Shown here in pieces: positions 16,274 through 24,651 of a DNA stretch of 47,331 nt. The notes beneath the pieces are model-generated. The model ran no database searches. It worked only from the letters and a program-made list of their open reading frames with translations, and was not told the DNA's origin. The translations under genes and the position numbers were made by a program. Numbering within the stretch: the first letter of the stretch is position 1; each line of letters starts with the position of its first letter. The DNA is from Halolamina rubra (lineage in GTDB: Archaea > Halobacteriota > Halobacteria > Halobacteriales > Haloferacaceae), in NCBI RefSeq assembly GCF_000739555.1, contig NZ_BBJN01000022.1, positions 1-47,331 on the forward strand, read 5' to 3'.

Positions 16274-17072
16274 GGCTGTCGAGGAACGTCCGCAGTCGGT
16301 CGGTCACGGCGTCGGCCTGCTCGACGAAGAACAGGTGCGGGCCGCCCTCGAGCAGTTCCAGTTCGGCGTGGGGGAGTCGCTCCTGCAGCGCGTGGGCGTT
16401 CTCGACGGGCAGCACCTCGTCGTCGGTGCCGTGCAGGATCAGGGTCGGTAGCGAGAGCTCAGCGAGCTCGTCGGCGGCGTCGAACGCCTGGACGGCGGCG
16501 GCCTGTGCGTTCCGGCCGGCCTCGCTGGCGTCGGAGTCCAGCCGCCAGTCGACGATATCCTCGATCAGTTCGGGGTGCTCCTCGGCGAACCCGTCGGAGA
16601 TCGCGGGCGTCATCTTGTAGCGGATCGCCTCGCGCTCGTCGGCGTCCTCGGGTACGTCGAACATGTACGCCTGCGTCTCTGGCGGAACGGGAACCGCGTC
16701 CTCGCCGCCGTGGGAGGTACAGAGCAGCGAGAGCGAGTCGGCGCGGCCGTGATCGAGCGCGAAGCGCTGGGCGATCATCCCGCCCATACTGGCGCCGACG
16801 ACGTGGGCCGACTCGACGCCGGCGTCGTCGAGCACCGCCGCCAGGTCGTCGGCCATCTCGGCGATCGTGTACGGCCCCTCCGGGCAGTCGGAGTCCCCGG
16901 TCCCGCGGTTGTCGAAGACGATCGTGTCGTAGTCGGCCGCGAGCGGGTCGCGCTGGAACTGCCACATCCACGTGCCGTAGCCGAGCCCCTCGACGAAGAC
17001 GACCGTCGGCGCCGACGGCGGCCCCGCCCGGTCGTAGGCGAGCGCCACGTCGCCGTTGTGTGCGGTTGGCAT
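16266..17072 (-). CDS. Alpha/beta-fold hydrolase
   Basis: A 268-residue serine hydrolase of the 3-oxoadipate enol-lactonase/esterase-like group. The nucleophile elbow is GASMGG with Ser95, the oxyanion region is VFVEGLGYGTWMW, and the acid and histidine are in HGTDDEVLP and GGPHLFF. I chose ATG 17072 (MPTAHNGDVALAYD) rather than ATG 17102. It fits the family N-terminus and places the ATG 37 bases from the palindrome at 17109-17124, matching the other promoters of this group. It is the first gene of a two-gene operon with acyl-CoA ligase. It may release the acid the ligase activates, for example from hydroxyalkanoate oligomers; that is inference. Confidence 0.88.
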   Translation of the reverse strand: MPTAHNGDVALAYDRAGPPSAPTVVFVEGLGYGTWMWQFQRDPLAADYDTIVFDNRGTGDSDCPEGPYTIAEMADDLAAVLDDAGVESAHVVGASMGGMIAQRFALDHGRADSLSLLCTSHGGEDAVPVPPETQAYMFDVPEDADEREAIRYKMTPAISDGFAEEHPELIEDIVDWRLDSDASEAGRNAQAAAVQAFDAADELAELSLPTLILHGTDDEVLPVENAHALQERLPHAELELLEGGPHLFFVEQADAVTDRLRTFLDSHA

Positions 17073-17108
17073 ACCCTTACGCTGTTCCGCCCCGTCCATC
17101 AAGGGCCG

Positions 17109-17124
17109 TATTCACATGTGAACC
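17109..17124. promoter_or_regulatory. Regulon element, hydrolase/MaoC divergent promoter
   Basis: TTCACATGTGAA (17111-17122) is a perfect 12-base palindrome. With flanks it reads GGTTCACATGTGAATA on the minus strand, 15 of 16 identical to the importer element at 12931. It sits almost symmetrically between the hydrolase start (37 bases away) and the MaoC start (39 bases away), so one bound dimer could control both directions. Confidence 0.6.
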
Positions 17125-17160
17125 GGGGCAGCTACGGTGGCGGCGCCGGTGGTTCGGGGT

Positions 17161-17571
17161 ATGCCTGTCGCAGCCGTCGGCGACGACGCCGAAGTACAGC
17201 GCGAAGTCACGGAGGAGACGATCGACCGCTACGCCGACCTGACTGGCGACGAGAACCGCCTCCACACCGACCCCGAGTACGCCGCCGAGGGCTTCTTCGG
17301 CGGCGTCGTCGCCCACGGGATGCTCGGTGCGGGGCTGATCAGCGCGGCGCTCGCCGCGCTCCCGGGCGACATCGTCTACCTCTCGCAGGATTTGGACTTC
17401 GAGGCTCCGGTTCGGCCCGGCGACACCGTCCGGGCGACCGTCGAGGTCGTGGAGGGCCTGGGCGACGACCGCGTCCGTGTCGAGACGGTCGCCGAGGTCG
17501 TCGACGACGGCGAGGGGGAGACCGTTATCGACGGCGAGGCGGTCTTGCTGTCGGTGCCCCACGAGGAGTAG
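17161..17571 (+). CDS. MaoC-family (R)-specific enoyl-CoA hydratase-like protein
   Basis: A 136-residue single hot-dog protein. The catalytic region ADLTGDENRLHTDPEYAAEG with Asp and His in the order D-x4-H, followed by GGVVAHGMLGAGLI, is the MaoC/PhaJ signature. Such enzymes hydrate enoyl-CoA to (R)-3-hydroxyacyl-CoA (or the reverse) and link beta-oxidation intermediates with hydroxyalkanoate metabolism. ATG 17161 is preferred to an upstream ATG at 17137 because it fits the family start and lies 39 bases from the shared palindrome. It is divergent from the hydrolase/ligase operon. The usual Asn/Pro of the motif (DxNPxH) is replaced by Glu-Asn-Arg-Leu, a modest deviation. Confidence 0.88.
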   Translation: MPVAAVGDDAEVQREVTEETIDRYADLTGDENRLHTDPEYAAEGFFGGVVAHGMLGAGLISAALAALPGDIVYLSQDLDFEAPVRPGDTVRATVEVVEGLGDDRVRVETVAEVVDDGEGETVIDGEAVLLSVPHEE

Positions 17572-17619
17572 CGGCAGCGAGGGACTGCAGGCAGTAGAAC
17601 GCTCGCAGTTCCGCGGCGA

Positions 17620-18243
17620 CTACGGCCGGCGGAACGCCCGCAGCGTGTCCCGGCGCTTGCTCGACTCCGAGAGCAGCTGGGCGAACCCTCGGTCCTCGAA
17701 CACCGCCTTCCAGTCGCGGTGGTACAGCGGGAACTCGTCGTTGACGTAGGAGACATCGGCGTCCTCGCGGGCGCCCGCGCCGCGGGCGGACTCGTTCTCG
17801 ACCGTGATCAGCAGGTCGCCCGTCACTCGGGCCACCTCGTCGAACACCATCTCGGCATCGTCGGGGTGGATGTGCTGGAGCGTCTCGACGGTGTAGACGG
17901 CGTCGAACGCGCCGTCGTCGAACGCGGGCAGGATCTCGCCGGCGTCGCCGACGTGGAACTCGGCGTCGGCGGCGAGGCCGGGGTACTCCTCCCCGAGCAC
18001 GTCGATCGCGTCGGCGTTGATCTCGATCCCGTGGAGATCCTCGAAGCCGGCGTCGTGGACGTGCGCGAGGTGGCGCCCGGAGCTACAGCCGATCTCCAGG
18101 ACGCGCGCGGCGGGGTCGAGGAAATGCAGCAGCAGGTCACGGACCTGTTCGCTGGCCTCGTTGGGGCCCTTGTGGGCGTAGTACGTCGGGGAGAACTCGC
18201 CGGTCCGCTCGGCCCACTCCTCGCGCACGTCCTCTGGGTTCAC
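17620..18243 (-). CDS. Class I SAM-dependent methyltransferase
   Basis: A 207-residue Rossmann-fold methyltransferase. Motif I is VLEIGCSSGRHLAHV (about 48-62), followed by an acidic Glu at the end of beta-2 (HGIEINADAI). Motif IV-like GAFDAVYTVETLQHIHPDDAE precedes a conserved LLITVENE strand. The C-terminal part (YHRDWKAVFEDRGF) resembles small-molecule methyltransferases with a family-wide haloarchaeal distribution. The substrate is unknown. It is monocistronic and convergent with the MaoC gene (48 bases apart). Confidence 0.88.
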   Translation of the reverse strand: MNPEDVREEWAERTGEFSPTYYAHKGPNEASEQVRDLLLHFLDPAARVLEIGCSSGRHLAHVHDAGFEDLHGIEINADAIDVLGEEYPGLAADAEFHVGDAGEILPAFDDGAFDAVYTVETLQHIHPDDAEMVFDEVARVTGDLLITVENESARGAGAREDADVSYVNDEFPLYHRDWKAVFEDRGFAQLLSESSKRRDTLRAFRRP

Positions 18244-18384
18244 TGTCTGTCGGTCGTGGACGAGCGAGTAAAGACCCGTCGGCCCGGGGGCGCGGGGATC
18301 CGGCGGGCGAGCCGTCGACCCCCGACGTTCTCACGAGCACGGACCGAAGGGGTTAACACCCGTCGGCAGGTTTGTTGGAGTGTA

Positions 18385-18579
18385 ATGGCGACTGGTACGG
18401 TTGATTTCTTCAACGACACGGGCGGTTACGGATTCATCGAGACTGAGGACGCGGACGACGACGTGTTCTTCCACATGGAAGACGTCGGCGGTCCCGACCT
18501 GGAGGAGGGCCAGGAGGTCGAGTTCGACATCGAACAGGCCGACAAGGGCCCCCGCGCGACGAACCTGACCCGCCTGTAA
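18385..18579 (+). CDS. Cold-shock domain protein (CspA family)
   Basis: A 64-residue OB-fold nucleic-acid chaperone. RNP1 (GGYGFIET) and RNP2 (VFFHMED) are both present and the length matches single-domain Csp. The protein is unusually acidic in the loops (ETEDADDDV), as expected in a high-salt cytosol. It binds single-stranded RNA/DNA and helps translation under stress. A GGGGTTAACACC element about 35 bases upstream (18348-18359) may be the core promoter. A short hairpin (GACGCC-GTCT-GGCGTC, 18659-18674) lies 80 bases after the stop. Confidence 0.95.
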   Translation: MATGTVDFFNDTGGYGFIETEDADDDVFFHMEDVGGPDLEEGQEVEFDIEQADKGPRATNLTRL

Positions 18580-18744
18580 GTCGGATTCGGTTCTTCGCCG
18601 CGCAGTAACTATTCGGGCGTCCGCGTTGCGGACCCCTGAACTCACACGTTCTAGCGGCGACGCCGTCTGGCGTCGTCGCGGCAGCTACCCCGGAAGCGTC
18701 GGCTATCCGCAACCGCCTTAGGCCGCGCCGCGCAACGCCGAGCC

Positions 18745-20043
18745 ATGCAACCACGATCGATCGCGGAGCTCTCGACGGCCGAGCGCCGGGCCTTCTTCGA
18801 TCGGGACGCCGGCGTCGAGAGCGCCCGCGAGGACGTCCGCGAGATCCTGCCGCGGGTGCGCGAGGAGGGTGACGTGGCGCTCCGGGAGTTCTCGAAGGAG
18901 TTCGACGGCGTCGAGGTCGCCAACGTCGACGTGACCGCCGAGGCCGAGCGTGCCGTCGACGACGTCGACGACGACACCCTCGACGCCATCCGCGACGCCA
19001 TCGAGAACGTTCGGGCGTTCCACGAGCGACAGCGCCCGTCGGACTGGCGCGAGGAGTTCGAGGGCCGCGAGCTCGGTCGCCGGTTCCGACCGATCGACCG
19101 CGTCGGCGTGTACGTCCCCGGCGGCACCGCGGCCTACCCCTCGAGCGCGATCATGGGCGTCGTGCCCGCGAAAGTCGCGGGCGTCGACCACGTCGCCGTC
19201 GCCACGCCGCCCGCCGAGGAGATCAACCCCGTCACCCTCGCCGCCGTCCACGAGGCCGGCGCCGACGCGGTGTACTCCGTCGGCGGCGCGCAGGCGATCG
19301 GCGCGCTCGCGTACGGCACCGAGACGGTGAAGGCGGTCCAGAAGATCGTCGGCCCGGGCAACCCCTGGGTCACCGCCGCGAAAGCCGAGGTCCGCGGCGA
19401 GGTCGAGATCGACTTCCTCGCGGGCCCGAGCGAGATCCTCGTCCTGGCCGACGACACCGCCGACCCCGCGTTCGTCGCCGCCGACCTGCTGGCGCAGGCC
19501 GAACACGACCCCGAGGCCAGCGTCGTCGCCGTCACCGACGACGAGGACTTGGCCGACGCGGTCGTCGACGAAATCGACCGCCAGGCGGACGGCCGCGAGC
19601 GCGAGGAGATCATCCGCGAGGCGCTCGACAACGACGCCTCCGGCGTGCTGGTCGCGCGCTCGATGCCGGAAGCGGTGCTGTTCGCCGAGGAGTACGCCGC
19701 CGAGCACCTGTCGATCCAGGCCGACGACGACGAGGCGCTGCTGGACCGGATCGACAACGCCGGTAGCGTGTTCCTCGGCGGGTACGCCCCTGTCGCTGCG
19801 GGCGACTACGCGACCGGCACCAACCACGTGCTGCCGACCGGCGGCGGCGCGAAGGTCCACGGCGGCCTCTCCGTCGACGAGTTCCTGCGCTCCTCGACGG
19901 TCCAGCGGCTCGACCGCGACGCGCTCGACGAGCTCGCGCCGACGGTCACCACGCTCGCCGAGGCGGAGGGGCTGGAGGCCCACGCCGAGAGCGTCCGGGT
20001 CCGACTGCGCGAGGACGAGGCCGACGACGGCGACTCCGCCTGA
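18745..20043 (+). CDS. hisD: Histidinol dehydrogenase
   Basis: A 432-residue enzyme catalysing the last two steps of histidine biosynthesis, the NAD-dependent four-electron oxidation of L-histidinol to L-histidine, with zinc. Family landmarks include [48 protein letters not shown], the catalytic Glu-His in YAAEHLSIQ and [20 protein letters not shown]. Length and motifs are complete. Its TGA overlaps the ATG of the following methyltransferase gene (TGATG), so the two are co-transcribed. hisF lies 14 kb away, so the histidine genes are scattered, as is usual in haloarchaea. Confidence 0.97.
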   Translation: MQPRSIAELSTAERRAFFDRDAGVESAREDVREILPRVREEGDVALREFSKEFDGVEVANVDVTAEAERAVDDVDDDTLDAIRDAIENVRAFHERQRPSDWREEFEGRELGRRFRPIDRVGVYVPGGTAAYPSSAIMGVVPAKVAGVDHVAVATPPAEEINPVTLAAVHEAGADAVYSVGGAQAIGALAYGTETVKAVQKIVGPGNPWVTAAKAEVRGEVEIDFLAGPSEILVLADDTADPAFVAADLLAQAEHDPEASVVAVTDDEDLADAVVDEIDRQADGREREEIIREALDNDASGVLVARSMPEAVLFAEEYAAEHLSIQADDDEALLDRIDNAGSVFLGGYAPVAAGDYATGTNHVLPTGGGAKVHGGLSVDEFLRSSTVQRLDRDALDELAPTVTTLAEAEGLEAHAESVRVRLREDEADDGDSA

Positions 20044-20804
20044 TGCCCCGACCCGCCGCACCCACGTTCGCCGACGCCTGCGAGCGGCTGCTTCGGAATC
20101 CGGACGGCGAGCACTCGCTGTACACGACGCTCGCGCCCGTCTTCGACCGACTGACCGACGAGGAGCGCGTCGCCGGCGACTTCGAGGCGGTGCGGGCGTT
20201 CACGCCCGAGTCCGGCGACGCGCTCGAGCTCGGCTGCGGCGTCGGCGCGCTGCTCGCCCACCTGGGCGACCGCTACGACCGCGTGCTGGGCGTCGACGCC
20301 CACCACGAGCTGCTCCGGTTCACGGCCCACCGCGCCCCCGCCGCGGGCGTCGCGGTCGGCGATCCCCTGCGCCCGCCGACCGACGAGTCGTTCGACGCCG
20401 TCGTCGCGATGGCCGGGCCGGCGGCGCCGCCGGCCGTCGACGACCCGGGGGCGCTGATCGAGACTGCGTCCGAGCGGCTCGCGCCCGCGGGGACGTTCCT
20501 CCTCCGGGCGGTCACCGACGCGGCGGCGATCCGCGACGCGGTCGAGTCGGTCGGCGTGCTCTCCGGCAGCGGCTACCGGCTCGAGCGCTCAGTGACGGAT
20601 CTGCCGGCCGACGGCGGCGTCGACCTGCGAACGGGCTACCGCGCGACCGACGAGTCGAGCGGCGAGTCCGCGACGACAAGCGAGACGGTTCACGTCCCGG
20701 TCCACGACGCCGAATCGCTGCGAGAGGTTGCGGAGGCCGCCGGGCTCTCGGACGTGCGACTGCTCGGCGGGGACGCGACGACGCTACTGGTCGCGCGGAA
20801 CTGA
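20043..20804 (+). CDS. Class I SAM-dependent methyltransferase
   Basis: A 253-residue methyltransferase translationally coupled to hisD. Motif I is ALELGCGVGALLAHLG, the acidic residue ending beta-2 is Asp in VLGVDAHHELL, and SFDAVVAMAGPAAPP is the motif II/IV region. The N-terminal helical part (SLYTTLAPVFDRLTDEE) is typical of Methyltransf_25-type enzymes. I see no feature that identifies the substrate. Coupling to hisD is conserved-looking but may be only convenient transcription. It converges on the CorC/HlyC-type gene, with 2 bases between the stops. Confidence 0.85.
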   Translation: MPRPAAPTFADACERLLRNPDGEHSLYTTLAPVFDRLTDEERVAGDFEAVRAFTPESGDALELGCGVGALLAHLGDRYDRVLGVDAHHELLRFTAHRAPAAGVAVGDPLRPPTDESFDAVVAMAGPAAPPAVDDPGALIETASERLAPAGTFLLRAVTDAAAIRDAVESVGVLSGSGYRLERSVTDLPADGGVDLRTGYRATDESSGESATTSETVHVPVHDAESLREVAEAAGLSDVRLLGGDATTLLVARN

Positions 20805-20806
20805 GC

Positions 20807-22144
20807 TCAGTTCTCGTTCTCCTCGTCGCCGTCGCCGCGCTCGGCGATCCGGACGGTCTCGATCCGGGCGCCGTCGACGCTCGTCACCTCGGCCTCGTAG
20901 CCGTCGATCTCGACGCTGTCGCCGCGTTCGGGCGCGCGGTCGAGGTGGCTGAGGATCAGGCCGGCGATCGTTTCGACCGCCTCGTGGTCGAGGTCGGTGC
21001 CAAGCGCGTCGTTGACCGCCGAGATGGTGACGCCGCCGTCGACGTCGAACTCGCCGGCCTCGCCCTGGCGGATCGAGTGCTCGCGGTCGTCGGCGTCGAA
21101 CTCGTCGCGCAGGTCGCCGACGACGGCCTCGACCACGTCCTCGACGGTGGCCATCCCCTCGAAGGCGCCCCACTCGTCGATGACCGCGGCCATCTGCTGG
21201 TCGTCGGCCTGGAACTGCAGCAGCAGGTCGTTGATCGTCGTCGTCTCCGGCACGACGAGCACCTCCCGGGCGAGGTCGGCGGCGGTCGCCTCCCCCTCCC
21301 GATCGGTCTCGCTCGCGCGGAGCACGTCTTTCACGTCGACGAACCCGACGACCTGCGTGGCGTCGTCGGACGCGACGACCGGGTAGCGGGTGTGCTCCCA
21401 CTCGAAGACGGTCTCGCGGAGGTCGGCCAGCGTCGCGTCGGCGGGCACGCTGATCACGTCCGGCAGCGGCACCATCACCTCGCGCACGGCGGTGTCGTCG
21501 AGCTCGAACACGCGCTCGATCATCGCGACCTCCGCCACGTCGACGTCGCCTTCGTCGCCGGAGCGAGCCAGGACGCGGCGGATCTCCCGCTCCCCAAGCG
21601 TCTCGTCGGACTCCGAGGCCGGCGCGACGCCGAGCGCGCTCGTGAACGCGTTGGCCGCGCCGTTGAACACGACGATCCCGGGGTAGAACAGCAGGTAGAA
21701 CAGCTTCATCGGCGGCGCGAGCAGCAGCGAGAGGCGCTCGGTCCGGGCGATCGCGAACGTCTTGGGCGCGAGCTCGCCGAACACGACGTGGAGGAACGTG
21801 ATGATCGAGAAGCCGATCGCGATCGCGACGAGGTGGACGAGCCCCGGCGGGAGCAGGGAGCCGAGGACGGGCTCCAGCAGCGACGCGATCGCGGGCTCGC
21901 CGGCCCACCCCAGCCCCAGCGAGGCGAGGGTGATCCCCAGCTGGGTGACCGCGAGGTAGTTGTCGAGGTCGGTCATCACGTCCTGCAGCGCGCCCGCGCC
22001 GGCCCGCCCCTCCTCGGCGAGCTGTTCGACGGAGGTGGCGCGCACCCTGACGAAGGCGAACTCCGCGGCGACGAAGAAGCCGTTCAGCACGACCAGAAAC
22101 AGCGCGAGGGCGAGCCGCCCCAGCGACAGCGCGAGCTCTACCAT
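20807..22144 (-). CDS. CNNM/CorC-HlyC family membrane protein with CBS domains
   Basis: A 445-residue protein. The N-terminal DUF21/CNNM membrane domain (about 1-175) has four hydrophobic segments and the hallmarks LNGFFVAAEFAFVRVRATSVEQL and VFGELAPKTFAIARTE. A CBS pair (about 200-325; IERVFELDDTAVREVMVPLPD, WEHTRYPVV) follows, and then a CorC/HlyC-associated domain (about 350-430; VDGGVTISAVNDALG). Members of this family transport or regulate Mg2+/Co2+ or other divalent ions. The old name hemolysin is misleading. The start ATG 22144 gives the usual N-terminus. It is divergent from the FAD oxidoreductase gene. Confidence 0.92.
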   Translation of the reverse strand: MVELALSLGRLALALFLVVLNGFFVAAEFAFVRVRATSVEQLAEEGRAGAGALQDVMTDLDNYLAVTQLGITLASLGLGWAGEPAIASLLEPVLGSLLPPGLVHLVAIAIGFSIITFLHVVFGELAPKTFAIARTERLSLLLAPPMKLFYLLFYPGIVVFNGAANAFTSALGVAPASESDETLGEREIRRVLARSGDEGDVDVAEVAMIERVFELDDTAVREVMVPLPDVISVPADATLADLRETVFEWEHTRYPVVASDDATQVVGFVDVKDVLRASETDREGEATAADLAREVLVVPETTTINDLLLQFQADDQQMAAVIDEWGAFEGMATVEDVVEAVVGDLRDEFDADDREHSIRQGEAGEFDVDGGVTISAVNDALGTDLDHEAVETIAGLILSHLDRAPERGDSVEIDGYEAEVTSVDGARIETVRIAERGDGDEENEN

Positions 22145-22288
22145 CGCGCTCGTCCGTCGGCGACGTTGGTGTGTGACTCCATACGGGTCTCTCCGCCGCA
22201 TCGGACAAAAAGGGTCGCCCCCGGGCGGCGTCGACGACCGCCGGCGGGACCGGGAGGGTTTTTCCTTCGCCCACCCCGTCCTCTCAGT

Positions 22289-23605
22289 ATGTACCACGTC
22301 GTCGGCGGCGGTATCGCCGGACTCGCGGCCGCGTACAGCCTCCAGCAGCGCGGCCACGAGGTGGCGATCCTCGAGGGGAGCGGCGATCTCGGCGGGCTCG
22401 CGGCGAGCTACGAGACCGCCGGCGACCCGATCGAGAAGTTCTACCACCACCTCTCGAAGTCCGAGGAGACGATCGTCGCCCTCGCCGAGGAGCTCGGCGT
22501 CGGCGACCGGATCGAGTGGCGCCTCGGGAAGAACGCCTACTACGTCGACGGCGAGGCCCACCCGATGGACACGCCGTGGGAGATCCTGGCCTACCCGCAC
22601 ATGAGCGTGTACGACATCTTCCGGCTCGGGATGCTCACGATGGAGATCGACGTGCGCGGCGGGGTCCCCTCGTTCGACACGTACGACGACCTCAGCGAGT
22701 TCGAGGACGTGCCGATCAAGCAGTTCCTGCTCGAGCACACCACCCGCGGCGTGTACGAGAACTTCTTCGAGCCGCTGCTCGACGCGAAGTTCGGCGACCG
22801 GAAGGAGGACGTGAGCGCGGCGTGGCTGCTCGGCCGGATCAAGTTCCGGGGCGAGCGCGACCTGCTCCGCGGGGAGATCCTGGGCTACCCCGACGGCGGG
22901 TTCGACGCGCTGCTCGACCCCCTCGTCGACGCCGTCGGGCGCGACACCGTCCGGACGAACACGCGGGTCACCGACCTCGGCATCGAGGACGGCGCGGTGA
23001 CGACGGTAACCACCGAGGCCGCCGGGGAGAAGACGACCCACGACACCGACGGCGTCGTGGTGGCGACGATGCCCAACGTGCTCGAGGAGCTCGCGGGCTA
23101 CCGCTGCGAGATCGACTTCCAGGGCGCGGTCTGTGCGGTGGTGACGATGGACCGCCCGCTGACCGACACGTACTGGCTCAACGTCGCCGACGACGCCCCC
23201 TTCGGCGCGCTGATCGAGCACACGAACTTCGTCCCGCCCGAGCGCTACGGCGGGGAGCATCTCCTCTACGTGGCCTCCTACGTCCAGAGCGACGATGAGT
23301 GGCTCGCGACGGCCGACGACGACGCGATCGAGGAGCGCTGGCTCGACGCCATCGACGGGATGTTCCCCGCGTTCGACCGGGATCACGTCGAACAGTTCCG
23401 CCTCGCGAAGGCGCCCCGGGCGGCGCCGATCTACGAGCGGGGCTACCTCGACATGGTCGTCCCCTACGACCTACAGGACGACGTGGCGGACGGGCTCTAC
23501 TACGCCGGGATGGCCAGCGAGGCGCAGTACCCCGAGCGCAGCCTCGACGGCGGCATCGTCGCCGGCTTCGAGTGCGCGAAGCGGATCGACCGGAAGGCGG
23601 ACTGA
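22289..23605 (+). CDS. FAD-dependent oxidoreductase (protoporphyrinogen oxidase/UDP-galactopyranose mutase-like)
   Basis: A 438-residue flavoprotein. The N-terminal dinucleotide motif VVGGGIAGLAAAYSL (Gly6, 8 and 11) is followed by the second FAD contact LEGSGDLGGLAASYE, and the C-terminal FAD-binding segment is YYAGMASEAQYPERSLDGGI followed by VAGFECA. The overall layout is that of the amine-oxidase/HemY superfamily. Haloarchaeal and bacterial homologues of this type often sit in glycan or isoprenoid loci, but nothing here fixes the reaction. It is a single gene, divergent from the CNNM protein, with no obvious operon partner. Confidence 0.87.
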   Translation: MYHVVGGGIAGLAAAYSLQQRGHEVAILEGSGDLGGLAASYETAGDPIEKFYHHLSKSEETIVALAEELGVGDRIEWRLGKNAYYVDGEAHPMDTPWEILAYPHMSVYDIFRLGMLTMEIDVRGGVPSFDTYDDLSEFEDVPIKQFLLEHTTRGVYENFFEPLLDAKFGDRKEDVSAAWLLGRIKFRGERDLLRGEILGYPDGGFDALLDPLVDAVGRDTVRTNTRVTDLGIEDGAVTTVTTEAAGEKTTHDTDGVVVATMPNVLEELAGYRCEIDFQGAVCAVVTMDRPLTDTYWLNVADDAPFGALIEHTNFVPPERYGGEHLLYVASYVQSDDEWLATADDDAIEERWLDAIDGMFPAFDRDHVEQFRLAKAPRAAPIYERGYLDMVVPYDLQDDVADGLYYAGMASEAQYPERSLDGGIVAGFECAKRIDRKAD

Positions 23606-23770
23606 TTCGGGCTATCCGGGTGGTTTGGCGCGGACGGTATGCTGGTGTGTCGGGGCCTCGATCGGCGACGAATTTCGACCGCGACAGCGACAGCATCTCG
23701 GTCGTTGGCGTATTGTGACCGCACCGCGGCTGTCGGCGCGACACGCGAGTCCCTCCGTGGACGACCCAGA

Positions 23771-23825
23771 ACGAGGGGTGAGCGACCGTAGGGGAGCGAA
23801 CCGGCTGGGGAGGCTGTGGCCGCGG
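23771..23825. repeat. Diverged copy of a dispersed intergenic repeat
   Basis: In the 375-base gap 23606-23980, which holds no convincing gene, ACGAGGGGTGAGCGAC ... GGGAGCGAACCGGCTGGGGAGG aligns with the minus strand of the element at 38.3 kb. The 12-base CGGCTGGGGAGG and 13 of 14 bases around GAGGGRTGAGCGAC are shared. The TGAAAG terminal repeats seen at 38.2 kb are missing, so this is a degraded copy. Confidence 0.45.
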
Positions 23826-23980
23826 CGCGGTGCGGTAGGCGGTACAACAGGTCGAGCACACTCCGCGGTGACGTTCCCGGTAGAACCGTCAAACTCCGCG
23901 GTCCCGTTCGTGGGCAGAACAATCCAACCGAACACTACCTCGGCGAGCCACCGACCGAACGCCCAACAAACGTATCGCCG

Positions 23981-24532
23981 CTACCCAGTCGACTCCTGGA
24001 TCTCGTCGCTGCGGTCGCCGGCGACGACGCCGTCCTCGGTCTCGACGTACACGTCGTCGGCGAACCCCTCCGCGGCGTGGGGGTGGTCGGGGTCGTCGAG
24101 CTTCGCCGGCGTCGACGGCGCCTCGGGGATCTCCCGGTCGCGGAACTCCCCGAGCGGGTCGTCGATGGTGATCTCGTGGCTCTCGAAGAAGTCGGCGTAG
24201 CGGTCGTAATGCTCCTCGACCTCGTCGACCGGGAACTCCATCATCTCCGTCCAGCCGTGGTTGTAGAAGTCGAAGTTCGCCTGCAGGTGGGTGATCTCGC
24301 GGGCCTCGGCCTCCGGGTAGCCGGCCGAGAGCGCGGCGATGTACGTCGCCATCGTGCAGTCGAAAAAGGCCTCCATGTGTGGCTCCCGCTCCTCGCGGTG
24401 GCCGTCCTCGGCGCGGTCGCCGAACACGCCGACGTGGAGATCGACCAGTTTGTCGTTCATCATCTCCCCGACGACCGGCATCGTGAGCGCCTGCTTCGCC
24501 GCGAAGTGGCGAACGTTCTGGCGGAGCTTCAT
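23981..24532 (-). CDS. Conserved haloarchaeal protein (DUF6149-like)
   Basis: A 183-residue soluble protein with no signal peptide or membrane segment. The core (FFDCTMATYIAALSAGYPEAEAREITHLQANFDFYNHGWTEMMEFP) is a conserved alpha-helical motif that I recognise from a family found only in haloarchaea (DUF6149 from memory). The C-terminal 60 residues are acidic and probably flexible. The start MKLRQNVRHFAAKQALTMPVVGE is typical. It is divergent from the FAD/NAD oxidoreductase at 24652, with a 119-base shared promoter region containing GGTAACCCACATTAACCCCC. Function is unknown. Confidence 0.82.
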   Translation of the reverse strand: MKLRQNVRHFAAKQALTMPVVGEMMNDKLVDLHVGVFGDRAEDGHREEREPHMEAFFDCTMATYIAALSAGYPEAEAREITHLQANFDFYNHGWTEMMEFPVDEVEEHYDRYADFFESHEITIDDPLGEFRDREIPEAPSTPAKLDDPDHPHAAEGFADDVYVETEDGVVAGDRSDEIQESTG

Positions 24533-24651
24533 CGACCGGCAGTAGCGCGGCGACGGCCTTCAACCCACCGAGAGTGCGAGATGTGGGTACGGTTCCCCTA
24601 CCGAAAGCCGTATGGTAACCCACATTAACCCCCACTGCCAAACTGCAGGCC

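Noticed and set aside
17073..17102. Upstream ATG 17102 for the hydrolase gene
   Set aside because: The ten extra residues are unlike the family N-terminus, and the start at 17072 gives the same spacing to the palindrome as the other promoters.
18659..18674. Hairpin GACGCC-GTCT-GGCGTC between the cold-shock gene and hisD as a terminator
   Set aside because: The stem is only 6 bases with no following T-run, and such hairpins arise easily in DNA this rich in G+C.
20945..23605. Very long open frames on the strand opposite, or in other frames of, real genes (for example 20945-22288 plus, 2420-4453 minus, 10934-12880 plus)
   Set aside because: They are by-products of high G+C content with few stop codons. 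They show Arg/Pro/Ala-rich low-quality protein and mirror genes with clear family motifs.
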